DNA of 7,619 bases from CAZERT01 sp964630015 (GCA_964630015.1 CAZVTJ010000042.1:1-7619); one strand, 5' to 3'; shown: positions 1 to 5,601, counted from the stretch's first letter. Notes: generated by a model not told the origin, from the letters alone. A program made the numbers and translations.

Positions 1-1263
1 CTTGTTGGCCAGTGCGGCAACGGCACGGATCATCTGGATTGGTGTGACGGCAATTCCCTGCCCAAACGATGCGGTTGCAAGATCGATTTCCTTCCACTCC
101 CCGTCCGGACGGAGTGCTGCCGACATTTCGTCTTCCAGATCGATATTGGTAGCCTCCCCGATTCCGTATGAATGGAGTGCCCTAAGGAATTTATCTTCGC
201 CGAGTTTTTGCATCACATGGACCATTCCTACGTTTGAGGAATGGATTAATACGTCTGTCATGGTAATAATCCCGGCGTATTTATTATTCCAGGTACGGAT
301 ATCATATCCGGAAATGGTAACCGGCCCCGATTCGTCGATCTTCGTTTCCGGGGTAATTACGTTTTCGGATAATCCGGAAGCCATGACAATGGACTTAAAT
401 GTAGACCCCGGTTCGTATGTAGAGGCGACAACCGGATTTTTATACAGCCCGTATTCATACTCCCAATAGGATTGGGGATCATAGGAGGGAAATGATGCCA
501 TAGCAAGAATGCCGCCGGTTGCAGGATCCATAATCGTCACGGTTCCGCTTTTTGCACCGTACTTTTCCAATCCCTGGCGAAGCCTCATCTCCGCAATCGA
601 CTGGATAGTCCTGTCCATCCACAAAACGATTGACCTGCCGTTTTCCGGATCGATACGGGAAATCGTTCCGGAAAGTATCGGCGCGCCCGTCACGTCTTTT
701 TCAAGCATGAGCGATCCGTCTTTCCCGGAAAGTTCCCTGTTATAGAATCCCTCCAGACCGAAATATCCCGTATCCTTACCGTTATTATCAAGCCCCACAA
801 ACCCAAGGATCTGGGCAGCCATGGAGCTTTCCGGATAATACCGTTTGGGTTCCGGTTCGAATCCCAAACCTGGGATGGAAAGTTTCTTGAGCGCTTCAAC
901 AATATGGGAATCGACTTTATGGGCAATCGGTACCCATACACGGTCAGGAAGAGCCAAAATGGCAGACACGGACGCCACGTCCATGGAAAGTGCCTGGGCT
1001 ACTTTTTGGGAAAATTCCGCAGGATTCTTAATCTCTTTCGGGCTTGCATAGACAAGCGATGCATCCTTCCCCATAACGAGCGGATATCCATCCGATGTTA
1101 CGATGGAACCGCGCTTGGCGGGAAGCATCATACGGACAAAATGCTGGGACGTCGCATCCCGGGATAGCCGGTTATGGGAAATAATCTGCCAATAGAAAAG
1201 CCGGGCAATAATTATGCCGGCCAGAACAAGAAAAAACACGATGGAGGCGCGGATCCTCCACAT
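1..1263 (-). CDS. ftsI: Class B penicillin-binding protein, FtsI/PBP3-like septal transpeptidase (3' end missing)
   Basis: The frame is open from the ATG at 1263 to the window edge (421 residues, no stop), so the C-terminus is missing. Residues 7-27 form one membrane segment after a short basic N-terminus. The class B N-terminal motif follows (RGSIVTSDG, 51-59), then the dimerisation-type domain. The transpeptidase domain starts near 235 and shows the active-site SxxK as STFK (nucleophile S287, K290), the SxN motif as SSN (342-344) and FGQG (400-403). The third motif, KTG, should lie just beyond the edge. The family cross-links peptidoglycan through D-Ala-D-Ala transpeptidation outside the membrane; the position after mraZ-rsmH-ftsL supports the septal enzyme. 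The start is the first possible one after the in-frame ftsL stop. It has no recognisable Shine-Dalgarno, so translation may depend on reinitiation after ftsL. Another class B PBP, such as a SpoVD-like one, is possible but less likely. Confidence 0.93.
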   Translation of the reverse strand, partial: MWRIRASIVFFLVLAGIIIARLFYWQIISHNRLSRDATSQHFVRMMLPAKRGSIVTSDGYPLVMGKDASLVYASPKEIKNPAEFSQKVAQALSMDVASVSAILALPDRVWVPIAHKVDSHIVEALKKLSIPGLGFEPEPKRYYPESSMAAQILGFVGLDNNGKDTGYFGLEGFYNRELSGKDGSLMLEKDVTGAPILSGTISRIDPENGRSIVLWMDRTIQSIAEMRLRQGLEKYGAKSGTVTIMDPATGGILAMASFPSYDPQSYWEYEYGLYKNPVVASTYEPGSTFKSIVMASGLSENVITPETKIDESGPVTISGYDIRTWNNKYAGIITMTDVLIHSSNVGMVHVMQKLGEDKFLRALHSYGIGEATNIDLEDEMSAALRPDGEWKEIDLATASFGQGIAVTPIQMIRAVAALANK

Positions 1264-1275
1264 AGGTAATGTTGT

Positions 1276-1578
1276 TTATCGGGTTGTCCGTGCAGCGACC
1301 GGAAAATCTCCAAGACTCACTGTCACATGCGAATCGGTCAATCCCATATCCAGGGCTTTCTGCCGGATGGCTATCATCGACGATGCGCTTGCAATAGATT
1401 CCGACAGGAGCCCATTCTCCTTCTTGAGTATCTCAATTTCCTTCTCCATTGAAAAGATCTTCTTTCCTTCTTCGGACAATCCGTTGGAAACGAAGCATTG
1501 GACACCGACAAGGGAAATAACGACACCGGTACAGGCAACAAGTGCGTAGGTAAGCAGTGTTTGTAATGTGTCCTTCAT
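1276..1578 (-). CDS. ftsL: FtsL-like cell-division membrane protein
   Basis: This 100-residue protein has FtsL architecture: a short cytoplasmic N-terminus, one membrane helix (about 9-29) and a charged heptad-like helix (about 36-68, rich in E, K, I and L) that should form a coiled coil. It also has the small C-terminal motif A-x-D-M-G-L (75-80), which resembles the conserved A-x-x-x-G-M/L element of FtsL and DivIC proteins. FtsL sequences diverge strongly, so the call rests on topology, size and position between rsmH and the class B PBP, which is the usual place of ftsL. In known systems FtsL and FtsB form a bitopic complex that activates FtsWI at the septum. The ATG shares an ATGA overlap with the rsmH TGA stop. 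No Shine-Dalgarno is visible, so translational coupling is likely. The stop (TAA) is in the same frame as the following ftsI-like gene. Confidence 0.82.
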   Translation of the reverse strand: MKDTLQTLLTYALVACTGVVISLVGVQCFVSNGLSEEGKKIFSMEKEIEILKKENGLLSESIASASSMIAIRQKALDMGLTDSHVTVSLGDFPVAARTTR

Positions 1579-2426
1579 ATGCGTGCTGCGGCACGTAATT
1601 TTGCGCTGCGGGAGCGCGGATTGCGTACTACTTCTTCTTCGGTCGGATAGACCGGGTGTCTTGTAAGCGGAGTCCAGAATTTCTGGTCCGAAAAACTCCG
1701 TTTTACGATCCGATCCTCCAAAGAATGGTATGTTAAAACAACGACTCTTCCCCCTGGACTAACGATTTCAGGCAGTTGCAAAAGCGCATCGGACAAGGCT
1801 TTAAGTTCTTTATTAACCGCAATCCGCAGTGCCTGAAAGATCCGTGTTGCCGTTTCGTATTTCCTCTTCCCGAATCCTTTTGGTAACACGTCCAATAAAT
1901 CCCCCACTGTCGTGGGCGGCTTTATTCGACGGGCGAGAACAAGAGCATGAGCAATGCTCCCAGCACGCTCTTCCTCACCATAAGTTGAAAATATTTCATA
2001 TAATGCATCTTCCGGATATGTCTGTACTATTGTTGCCGCACTCTCCGTTTCCTTTTTGTCCATCCTCATGTCCAGCGCGCTTTCGGGAAACCGGTAGGAA
2101 AAGCCACGGCTGGGTTCGTCAAACTGATGTCCGGAAACCCCAAGGTCAAATAACACCCCGTCTGCCTTATCCCATCCGTTTTGCGCAGCAATTTCAGCCA
2201 AATGGGCAAAATTACCATGAACGACCGTTATCCCTTGTGCCGTCATGGATGTTGACCGCTCAACCGCTTCCCAATCCCTGTCTATTCCCAAAACTAATGC
2301 CCCATTTTCTGCAATCGCCCTACTGTGTCCTCCGCCTCCGTATGTCGCATCTATTATTCTGTCGTTTAGCTTCGGCGCCAAAAACCGTAACACCTCTTCC
2401 TTCATCACACTTGTGTGGTATTCCAT
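1575..2426 (-). CDS. rsmH: 16S rRNA (cytosine(1402)-N4)-methyltransferase RsmH (MraW)
   Basis: RsmH uses S-adenosylmethionine to methylate N4 of C1402 in the decoding centre of 16S rRNA. The 283-residue protein shows the family signature throughout: N-terminal YHTSVMKEEVL (3-13), the SAM-binding glycine-rich motif DATYGGGGHS (26-35), acidic motif GIDRD (47-51), DLGVSGHQFDEPSRGFS (94-110) followed by LDMRMD (118-123), YGEEERA (149-155), LRIAVNKEL (200-208), TYHSLEDR (232-239), and the C-terminal RNPRSRSAKLRAA (268-280). The frame continues upstream to 2510, but that part overlaps the mraZ coding end and precedes the conserved N-terminus. I therefore place the start at 2426, where AAGGAT lies directly before the ATG. 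This is slightly shorter than the usual 300-315 residues. It lies 4 nt after mraZ and overlaps ftsL by ATGA, in standard dcw order. Confidence 0.97.
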   Translation of the reverse strand: MEYHTSVMKEEVLRFLAPKLNDRIIDATYGGGGHSRAIAENGALVLGIDRDWEAVERSTSMTAQGITVVHGNFAHLAEIAAQNGWDKADGVLFDLGVSGHQFDEPSRGFSYRFPESALDMRMDKKETESAATIVQTYPEDALYEIFSTYGEEERAGSIAHALVLARRIKPPTTVGDLLDVLPKGFGKRKYETATRIFQALRIAVNKELKALSDALLQLPEIVSPGGRVVVLTYHSLEDRIVKRSFSDQKFWTPLTRHPVYPTEEEVVRNPRSRSAKLRAAARI

Positions 2427-2430
2427 ATCC

Positions 2431-2835
2431 TTACCCGTTTGTTTCCAATGTCTGTTTGTACGTATTCCAGGTCTTGGTATTCCACAGTTCAAAATGGTCT
2501 CCTGCTCCAATAACAGTTATCTCTTTTCCAATCCTCGCATATTCCTTGAGGTGGGTAGGCAAAACAATCCGCCCGAGTTTATCAATGTCCGCTTTTTCCG
2601 CTGAGGAAAACAAATATCGCCGTACGCTTCGTCCGTCCCTATCCGTGATCGGCGAAACTAATTGTTTTGCCGATTCCGCTTCCCATTGAGAAAGGTCATA
2701 TCCAAAAACGCATGTATCAAACCCCCGCGCTATGACGATCGTTGTCCCCGTAATCTCTTGCCGCACCTTCCGCGGAAGCGTGATGCGTCCGCGGTCATCG
2801 AGTGAATGTTCGTATTCCCCAAGGAATAGTTTCAT
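2431..2835 (-). CDS. mraZ: MraZ transcriptional regulator of the dcw cluster
   Basis: The 134-residue protein has the tandem AbrB-like fold of MraZ. The first repeat carries DDRGRITLP (13-21) and the second DKLGRIVLP (85-93). These are the paired D-x-x-G-R loops that contact DNA in the ring-shaped MraZ oligomer. The N-terminus (MKLFLGEYEHSLDDRGR) is nearly canonical, and the length is slightly below the usual 140-150. In E. coli MraZ binds TGGG repeats upstream of its own gene and represses the dcw operon. Here four ATGG boxes with 10-bp spacing lie immediately upstream, so autoregulation is strongly suggested. The start ATG at 2835 is fixed by the family N-terminus. The ribosome binding site is weak (purine-rich, around AGAGTAAGAG) and abuts the last operator box. 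It is the first gene of the dcw unit. Confidence 0.97.
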   Translation of the reverse strand: MKLFLGEYEHSLDDRGRITLPRKVRQEITGTTIVIARGFDTCVFGYDLSQWEAESAKQLVSPITDRDGRSVRRYLFSSAEKADIDKLGRIVLPTHLKEYARIGKEITVIGAGDHFELWNTKTWNTYKQTLETNG

Positions 2836-2841
2836 GCTCTT

Positions 2842-2881
2842 ACTCTACCATTTCTTCCCATTTATATCCATAGTCACCCAT
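2842..2881 (-). promoter_or_regulatory. Candidate MraZ operator: four ATGG boxes at 10-bp spacing
   Basis: On the minus strand the tetramer ATGG occurs at 2881-2878, 2871-2868, 2861-2858 and 2851-2848, giving four boxes at an exact 10-bp period. Two of the four are ATGGG; the other two are ATGGA and ATGGT. The known E. coli MraZ sites are TGGGN repeats separated by five bases, i.e. also a 10-bp period on one face of the helix. The array ends 6 nt before the mraZ start codon and covers the candidate -10 elements and the probable transcription start. Bound MraZ would therefore block RNA polymerase. The periodicity is seen directly; binding is inferred. Confidence 0.82.
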
Positions 2882-2898
2882 TTTTCACATCGTGTCAA
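2861..2898 (-). promoter_or_regulatory. Candidate mraZ/dcw promoter region
   Basis: Two overlapping sigma-70-like arrangements can be read on the minus strand. The first has a perfect -35 TTGACA (2898-2893) and, 17 bp later, a poor -10 GACTAT (2875-2870). The second has a weaker -35 GTGAAA (2888-2883) and, 16 bp later, a good -10 TATAAA (2866-2861). Either would start transcription roughly 20-30 nt before the mraZ ATG, within the ATGG box array. Which one is used cannot be decided from sequence. The region lies just downstream of the T7 tract that may terminate the preceding operon. Confidence 0.55.
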
Positions 2899-2917
2899 GG
2901 GGTATTTCACAAAAAAA

Positions 2918-2948
2918 TAGTAGATTGTAGTTAGTAGTTAGCAGCTAG
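2918..2948 (+). repeat. Left arm of heptad-built inverted repeat
   Basis: This 31-bp segment consists of four tandem 7-bp units of consensus TAGTAGN plus a terminal TAG (units TAGTAGA, TTGTAGT, TAGTAGT, TAGCAGC). Its reverse complement matches 3161-3191 at 27 of 31 positions. Because 7 is not a multiple of 3, the TAG trinucleotides fall in successive reading frames, so the segment is closed to translation in all three plus-strand frames. Confidence 0.85.
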
Positions 2949-3160
2949 GATAGGAATGATAGCCAATGGACACACTTTGAAGAGATAAACACATAATAAA
3001 AGAACATTCTATGATCAGTAAGAGATATTGGGGAAAATCTCGTTATAAACTTCCGGATCTTTAGCGACGGAGGACTAACTCCTGCTTTTTATGCTAACAA
3101 ACATATACAAACTACTCACTACTTTTTCTGCGCTATCTACTATCTTTTGTTTGTCTTTTG
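2949..3160. other. Non-coding spacer between the inverted-repeat arms
   Basis: I see no gene in these 212 bases on either strand. Several small structures can be read on the plus strand: a hairpin at 3022-3041 (five pairs GAGAT/ATCTC, an A-A mismatch, two more pairs and a GGGG loop); a stem CTTCCG (3050-3055) with CGGAGG (3068-3073), including one G-T wobble; and a mutually exclusive stem GGAG (3069-3072) with CTCC (3079-3082) just before TTTTT (3086-3090). Degenerate TAGTAG-type units continue inward from the right arm (about 3106-3145). A structured RNA or remnant element is possible but unproven. Confidence 0.5.
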
Positions 3161-3183
3161 CTAGCTACTATCTACAAACTACT
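3106..3183 (-). repeat. Scattered direct copies of the TAGTAG-type unit inside the right arm
   Basis: The 11-mer TACAAACTACT occurs on the plus strand at 3106-3116 and again at 3173-3183. Between them, CTATCTACTATCT (3133-3145) is a further copy of the same minus-strand TAGTAGA/TAG pattern. The inverted-repeat element is thus asymmetric: the right side carries extra, partly degraded copies that the left side lacks. Slippage or repeated insertion of a small unit could produce this. Confidence 0.65.
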
Positions 3184-3191
3184 ATCTACTA
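3161..3191 (-). repeat. Right arm of heptad-built inverted repeat
   Basis: Read on the minus strand, this 31-bp segment is again four 7-bp units plus TAG (TAGTAGA, TAGTAGT, TTGTAGA, TAGTAGC). It matches the plus-strand sequence of the left arm at 27 of 31 positions, with the arms about 212 bp apart. It begins 4 nt beyond the stop codon of the neighbouring gene. Confidence 0.85.
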
Positions 3192-3195
3192 GTAA

Positions 3196-3654
3196 TTATT
3201 TGAATTCCTTCGACAGCTGGCTTACTTTCCCGTTTGGCTTCGTCAGTTCCACGATTGCAGTAATCGCCCCAACATCAGGATGGGGTCGGCACACATTTCT
3301 GGAACATGTTCCCAGATAAATATCATCGCGCGTAAAACTTTCAAGATTCGATACGTCAAGCGCCTTACTGATAACCCCCTGTGATGTCCCTGCGGAGTCA
3401 TAGCTTAATTCGTAAGCAATGGTTGCGTATTCCTTTTTGAGGCCATCCACGGTTAAAATCATCGTGTTTGCCTTGGAAGGATGTTTTGTAAGGGTAAGGG
3501 AAATGGAAGGGTCTGCCGGTTCAACCGTATCTTCCACAACATCTTCCTGGACAACCGGTTTCTGTACCGGTTTTTTCACAAACTTGAAATATCCACCGAC
3601 CCCAAGCCCCAAAAGGACAAAAGCAATAATCCCGATAAGAACCGGTTTTTTCAT
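3196..3654 (-). CDS. Small membrane-anchored protein of unknown function with a Cys pair
   Basis: I do not recognise a named family. The 152-residue protein begins MKKP and has one strong membrane helix (about 4-21), then a basic stretch (KFVKKPVQKP), which predicts anchoring with the bulk outside the cell. A Pro/Val/Glu linker follows (27-49), then a compact domain (about 50-152) of alternating hydrophobic residues that looks beta-rich, perhaps Ig-like. Its most distinctive feature is GTCSRNVCRPH (115-126), where C117 and C122 are the only cysteines and could form a disulfide or bind metal. There is no lipobox. From memory, similar short anchored proteins with a GTCS-x-x-x-C motif occur in Microgenomates genomes; this was not checked. 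The start is well supported: AAGGAGG overlaps the glyS TAA and precedes the ATG at good spacing, so it is the last gene of that operon. Confidence 0.8.
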   Translation of the reverse strand: MKKPVLIGIIAFVLLGLGVGGYFKFVKKPVQKPVVQEDVVEDTVEPADPSISLTLTKHPSKANTMILTVDGLKKEYATIAYELSYDSAGTSQGVISKALDVSNLESFTRDDIYLGTCSRNVCRPHPDVGAITAIVELTKPNGKVSQLSKEFK

Positions 3655-3665
3655 AATTCCTCCTT
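3655..3665 (-). promoter_or_regulatory. Strong Shine-Dalgarno overlapping the glyS stop codon
   Basis: On the minus strand AAGGAGG (3665-3659) shares bases with the glyS TAA stop and precedes the next ATG (3654) by 4 nt. It is one of the two near-perfect ribosome binding sites in the window. It shows that the 152-residue gene is expressed from the glyS transcript and fixes its start codon. Confidence 0.85.
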
Positions 3666-5001
3666 ATAATCTCACATATTTGCTGTTATTTTCCTGAATA
3701 TACGTTTCAATTTGTCCAAGGCCCACCCGGTCCTGTTTGGTCGTATCGCGGGAACGGATGGTTACCGTATCATCATCCAGTGTCCGGAAATCGATGGTAA
3801 TTGTCCATGGTGTACCGATTTCATCCTGCGCCAAATACCGTTTGCCGATATTTCCCCGTTCGTCCCAGGCAACCTGGTACGTTCTGCGCAGGTTTTCGTA
3901 TATCCCGCGGGCTTTTGTAATCAGGGCATCCTTGTTGGCAAGAAGCGGAAATACTGCCGCAGCAAACGGGGCAACATCGGGATGGAACTTGAGTACCGTT
4001 CGTTTTTCGTCCTGTTCGTATGCGTCAAAAAACAAAGCAAGCATCATCCGCTGCACGCCAAGGGACGGTTCGATCACATAGGGGATATAGACTTCGTTCG
4101 TCTGTGGATCCGTATAGGTCATGGCTTTCCCGCTGTGAGCTGCATGAGTCTTCAAATCATAATCCGTTCTGTTTGCGATCCCCTCGACTTCCTTCCATCC
4201 CCAATCGGGAAAGTTATATTCGATATCCCAGGAATCGGCTGCATAATGGGCCCGTTCCGATGCTTCATGCTGGCGCAACCGGAGATTTTCCTTCCGGATA
4301 CCCATAGCGTTATGCCAGGCAAACCGGGCATTTTTCCAGGTTTCAAAAAGCTCTGCCGCCTGGGTCGGATGGACAAAATACTCCAGTTCCATCTGCTCAA
4401 ATTCGCGAAGCCGGAATAAAAACTTCCCCGGCGTAACCTCATTGCGGAACGCTTTCCCGATCTGGGCAATGCCAAACGGAATCCGCAGTCTGGTGGAAGA
4501 CAGGATATTGGGAAAATTCACGAAAATTCCCTGACAGGTTTCACCGCGGAGATACGCAAGATTTTTTGCATCCTCGATGGTTCCCACATATGTCTTAAAC
4601 AGCAGATTGAATTGCTTGGGTTCCGTCCAGCTGACAGCAGTATCACCTTTTCCCTTATGTTCCTTTTCATGCTGCAGGATTTCATCAGTCTGGTCCGCAC
4701 GGAACCGCATATGGCATACTTTACACTCCGTAAGCGGGTCGGAAAATGTCGCCACATGCCCGGAGGCCTCCCACACGGCGCTGTTGCTGATGATGCTTGA
4801 ATCCAAACCCACCACATCATCCCGGGTATCAACCATTGTTTTCCACCACCGGTCTTTGATTGTCCGGGCAAGCCGGACGCCAAGCGGTCCGAAATCCCAA
4901 AACCCCCCAAGACCGCCGTAAATATCGCTGGTCGGGTATGCAAAACCGCGGCGTTTTGCCAAGGAAACGAGTGCATCAAGATGGGAAATCATAGGTTCCA
5001 T
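3664..5001 (-). CDS. glyS: Glycyl-tRNA synthetase, single-chain dimeric (alpha2) class II type
   Basis: The enzyme charges tRNA-Gly with glycine in the cytoplasm. The 445-residue chain carries the whole class II catalytic core: N-terminal RRGFAYPTSDIYGGLGGFWDFGP (residues 17-39), the motif 2 strand-loop with FRNE (185-188) and the REFEQMELEYF stretch (199-209), TCQGIF (155-160) in the glycine site region, and motif 3 around EPSLGVQRMMLALF (311-324). The C-terminal anticodon-binding domain (about 338-445) starts at KFHPDVAPF. This is the alpha2 form found in archaea, eukaryotes and some bacteria, not the alpha2-beta2 GlyQ/GlyS. A CxxC pair (C93, C96) lies in the insertion after motif 1. In motif 3 the usual acidic residue before the Arg is Q317. 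The start at 5001 lacks a clear Shine-Dalgarno; M4 (4992) is an equally possible start. It lies 24 nt after recO, a pairing also seen with glycyl-tRNA synthetase genes in Firmicutes. Confidence 0.96.
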   Translation of the reverse strand: MEPMISHLDALVSLAKRRGFAYPTSDIYGGLGGFWDFGPLGVRLARTIKDRWWKTMVDTRDDVVGLDSSIISNSAVWEASGHVATFSDPLTECKVCHMRFRADQTDEILQHEKEHKGKGDTAVSWTEPKQFNLLFKTYVGTIEDAKNLAYLRGETCQGIFVNFPNILSSTRLRIPFGIAQIGKAFRNEVTPGKFLFRLREFEQMELEYFVHPTQAAELFETWKNARFAWHNAMGIRKENLRLRQHEASERAHYAADSWDIEYNFPDWGWKEVEGIANRTDYDLKTHAAHSGKAMTYTDPQTNEVYIPYVIEPSLGVQRMMLALFFDAYEQDEKRTVLKFHPDVAPFAAAVFPLLANKDALITKARGIYENLRRTYQVAWDERGNIGKRYLAQDEIGTPWTITIDFRTLDDDTVTIRSRDTTKQDRVGLGQIETYIQENNSKYVRL

Positions 5002-5025
5002 TGTATCAAATACGCTTGTCCTGCA

Positions 5026-5586
5026 CTATGAGACGGTCAAGGCAAGGTATTTGCGGACCTTGAGGCGCTTTTCCAGAATCTGCTCCACTTTCGCTGCCGC
5101 TTCCTCAACTTTACCAAACCGGACGTTTGAAGAAATAAACCCGAGTTGCCACAACAGGGACTGGGTATAAGCACACAGGAGCGTATGGCTTGCTTCCCGC
5201 GAACTTCCCTCAAGACTATCAAGTAGCGATACCGTTTCGTCAAATATTGAAGGATGCGCTTCGTTATCCGGAATAAGCCCCGCCAAAATCTCACCGATAT
5301 AGTATTTTGCACCGATGGTATGCATCGATTCCTGCGTACCCATGGTTTTCCCATAGCTTTCCGCCTGGGTAATGCTGTCTATTCCCGGATATGAGCGTAC
5401 CATCAGTACACTTCTTGAAAGAGGCTCCAGATACGATGCACGTCTGCTTCGGATGGAACGGACCCCTTTGGCAAGAAGACGGACTTTTCCCTTTTCTTTG
5501 GAAAACACGGTAATCACGCGGTCCGATTCACCGGTATTTTTCCGCTTGAGAATAATGGCGGTCAACCGATAGACGGGTGAACTCAT
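5026..5586 (-). CDS. recO: DNA repair protein RecO, short form
   Basis: RecO, with RecR, loads RecA onto SSB-coated single-stranded DNA and anneals complementary strands. The N-terminal OB-fold signature is clear: YRLTAIILKRKNTGESDRVI (6-25), then VFSKEKGKVRLLAKGVRSIRSR (27-48) and the following LEPLS (53-57). A helical region follows (about 75-186), with GEILAGLIPDNEAHPSIFD (97-115) and LLWQLGF (143-149) matching the usual central helices. At 186 residues it is about 55-70 shorter than typical RecO. The segment that in many RecO proteins carries the zinc-binding cysteines is missing after LGF, and only one Cys (in LLCAYTQ) is present. The start at 5586 fits the family N-terminus, although only a weak GGAA lies upstream. 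It sits 15 nt after the DUF4012 gene and 24 nt before glyS, suggesting co-transcription. It ends in TAG. Confidence 0.92.
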   Translation of the reverse strand: MSSPVYRLTAIILKRKNTGESDRVITVFSKEKGKVRLLAKGVRSIRSRRASYLEPLSRSVLMVRSYPGIDSITQAESYGKTMGTQESMHTIGAKYYIGEILAGLIPDNEAHPSIFDETVSLLDSLEGSSREASHTLLCAYTQSLLWQLGFISSNVRFGKVEEAAAKVEQILEKRLKVRKYLALTVS

Positions 5587-5601
5587 GGGGATTTTTCCGG
5601 A

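Larger units (their letters stand above)
2911..3191 (-). terminator. Possible terminator: long inverted repeat followed by T7
   Basis: In the minus-strand transcript the arm at 3191-3161 can pair with the arm at 2948-2918 over 31 positions: 27 Watson-Crick pairs, one G-U and three mismatches (A-A, U-U, A-A). The second arm is followed immediately by seven T residues (2917-2911), as in an intrinsic terminator. The first arm starts only 4 nt after the stop codon of the 152-residue protein gene. The stem is A+T-rich and the loop is about 212 nt, far longer than in usual terminators, so function is uncertain. It would separate the DUF4012-recO-glyS unit from the mraZ promoter. Confidence 0.4.

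Noticed and set aside
2427..2510. In-frame extension of rsmH upstream to an ATG at 2510
   Set aside because: It would overlap the end of mraZ by about 80 bases, and its residues do not resemble RsmH. The conserved N-terminus begins at the ATG at 2426, 4 nt after mraZ.
1829..2689. 286-codon open frame on the plus strand across rsmH and mraZ
   Set aside because: It is antisense to two unmistakable genes, and its translation is rich in Pro, Ser, Leu and His with no domain pattern. It is a shadow frame.
2949..3160. tRNA or other standard RNA gene in the intergenic region
   Set aside because: No T-loop GTTCRANNC, cloverleaf or known riboswitch core could be read on either strand.
2918..3191. CRISPR array
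   Set aside because: The repeats are 7-bp units in inverted arms, without 20-40 bp repeats separated by unique spacers of constant length and with no cas gene nearby.
2918..3191. Insertion sequence
   Set aside because: The inverted arms suggest it, but the 212-bp interior encodes no transposase. I see no convincing target-site duplication outside the arms (2917 side is poly-A, 3192 side is GTAATT). A non-autonomous element remains possible.
3712..4419. 235-codon open frame on the plus strand inside glyS
   Set aside because: It is antisense to conserved glycyl-tRNA synthetase motifs, with no ribosome binding site or recognisable domain.
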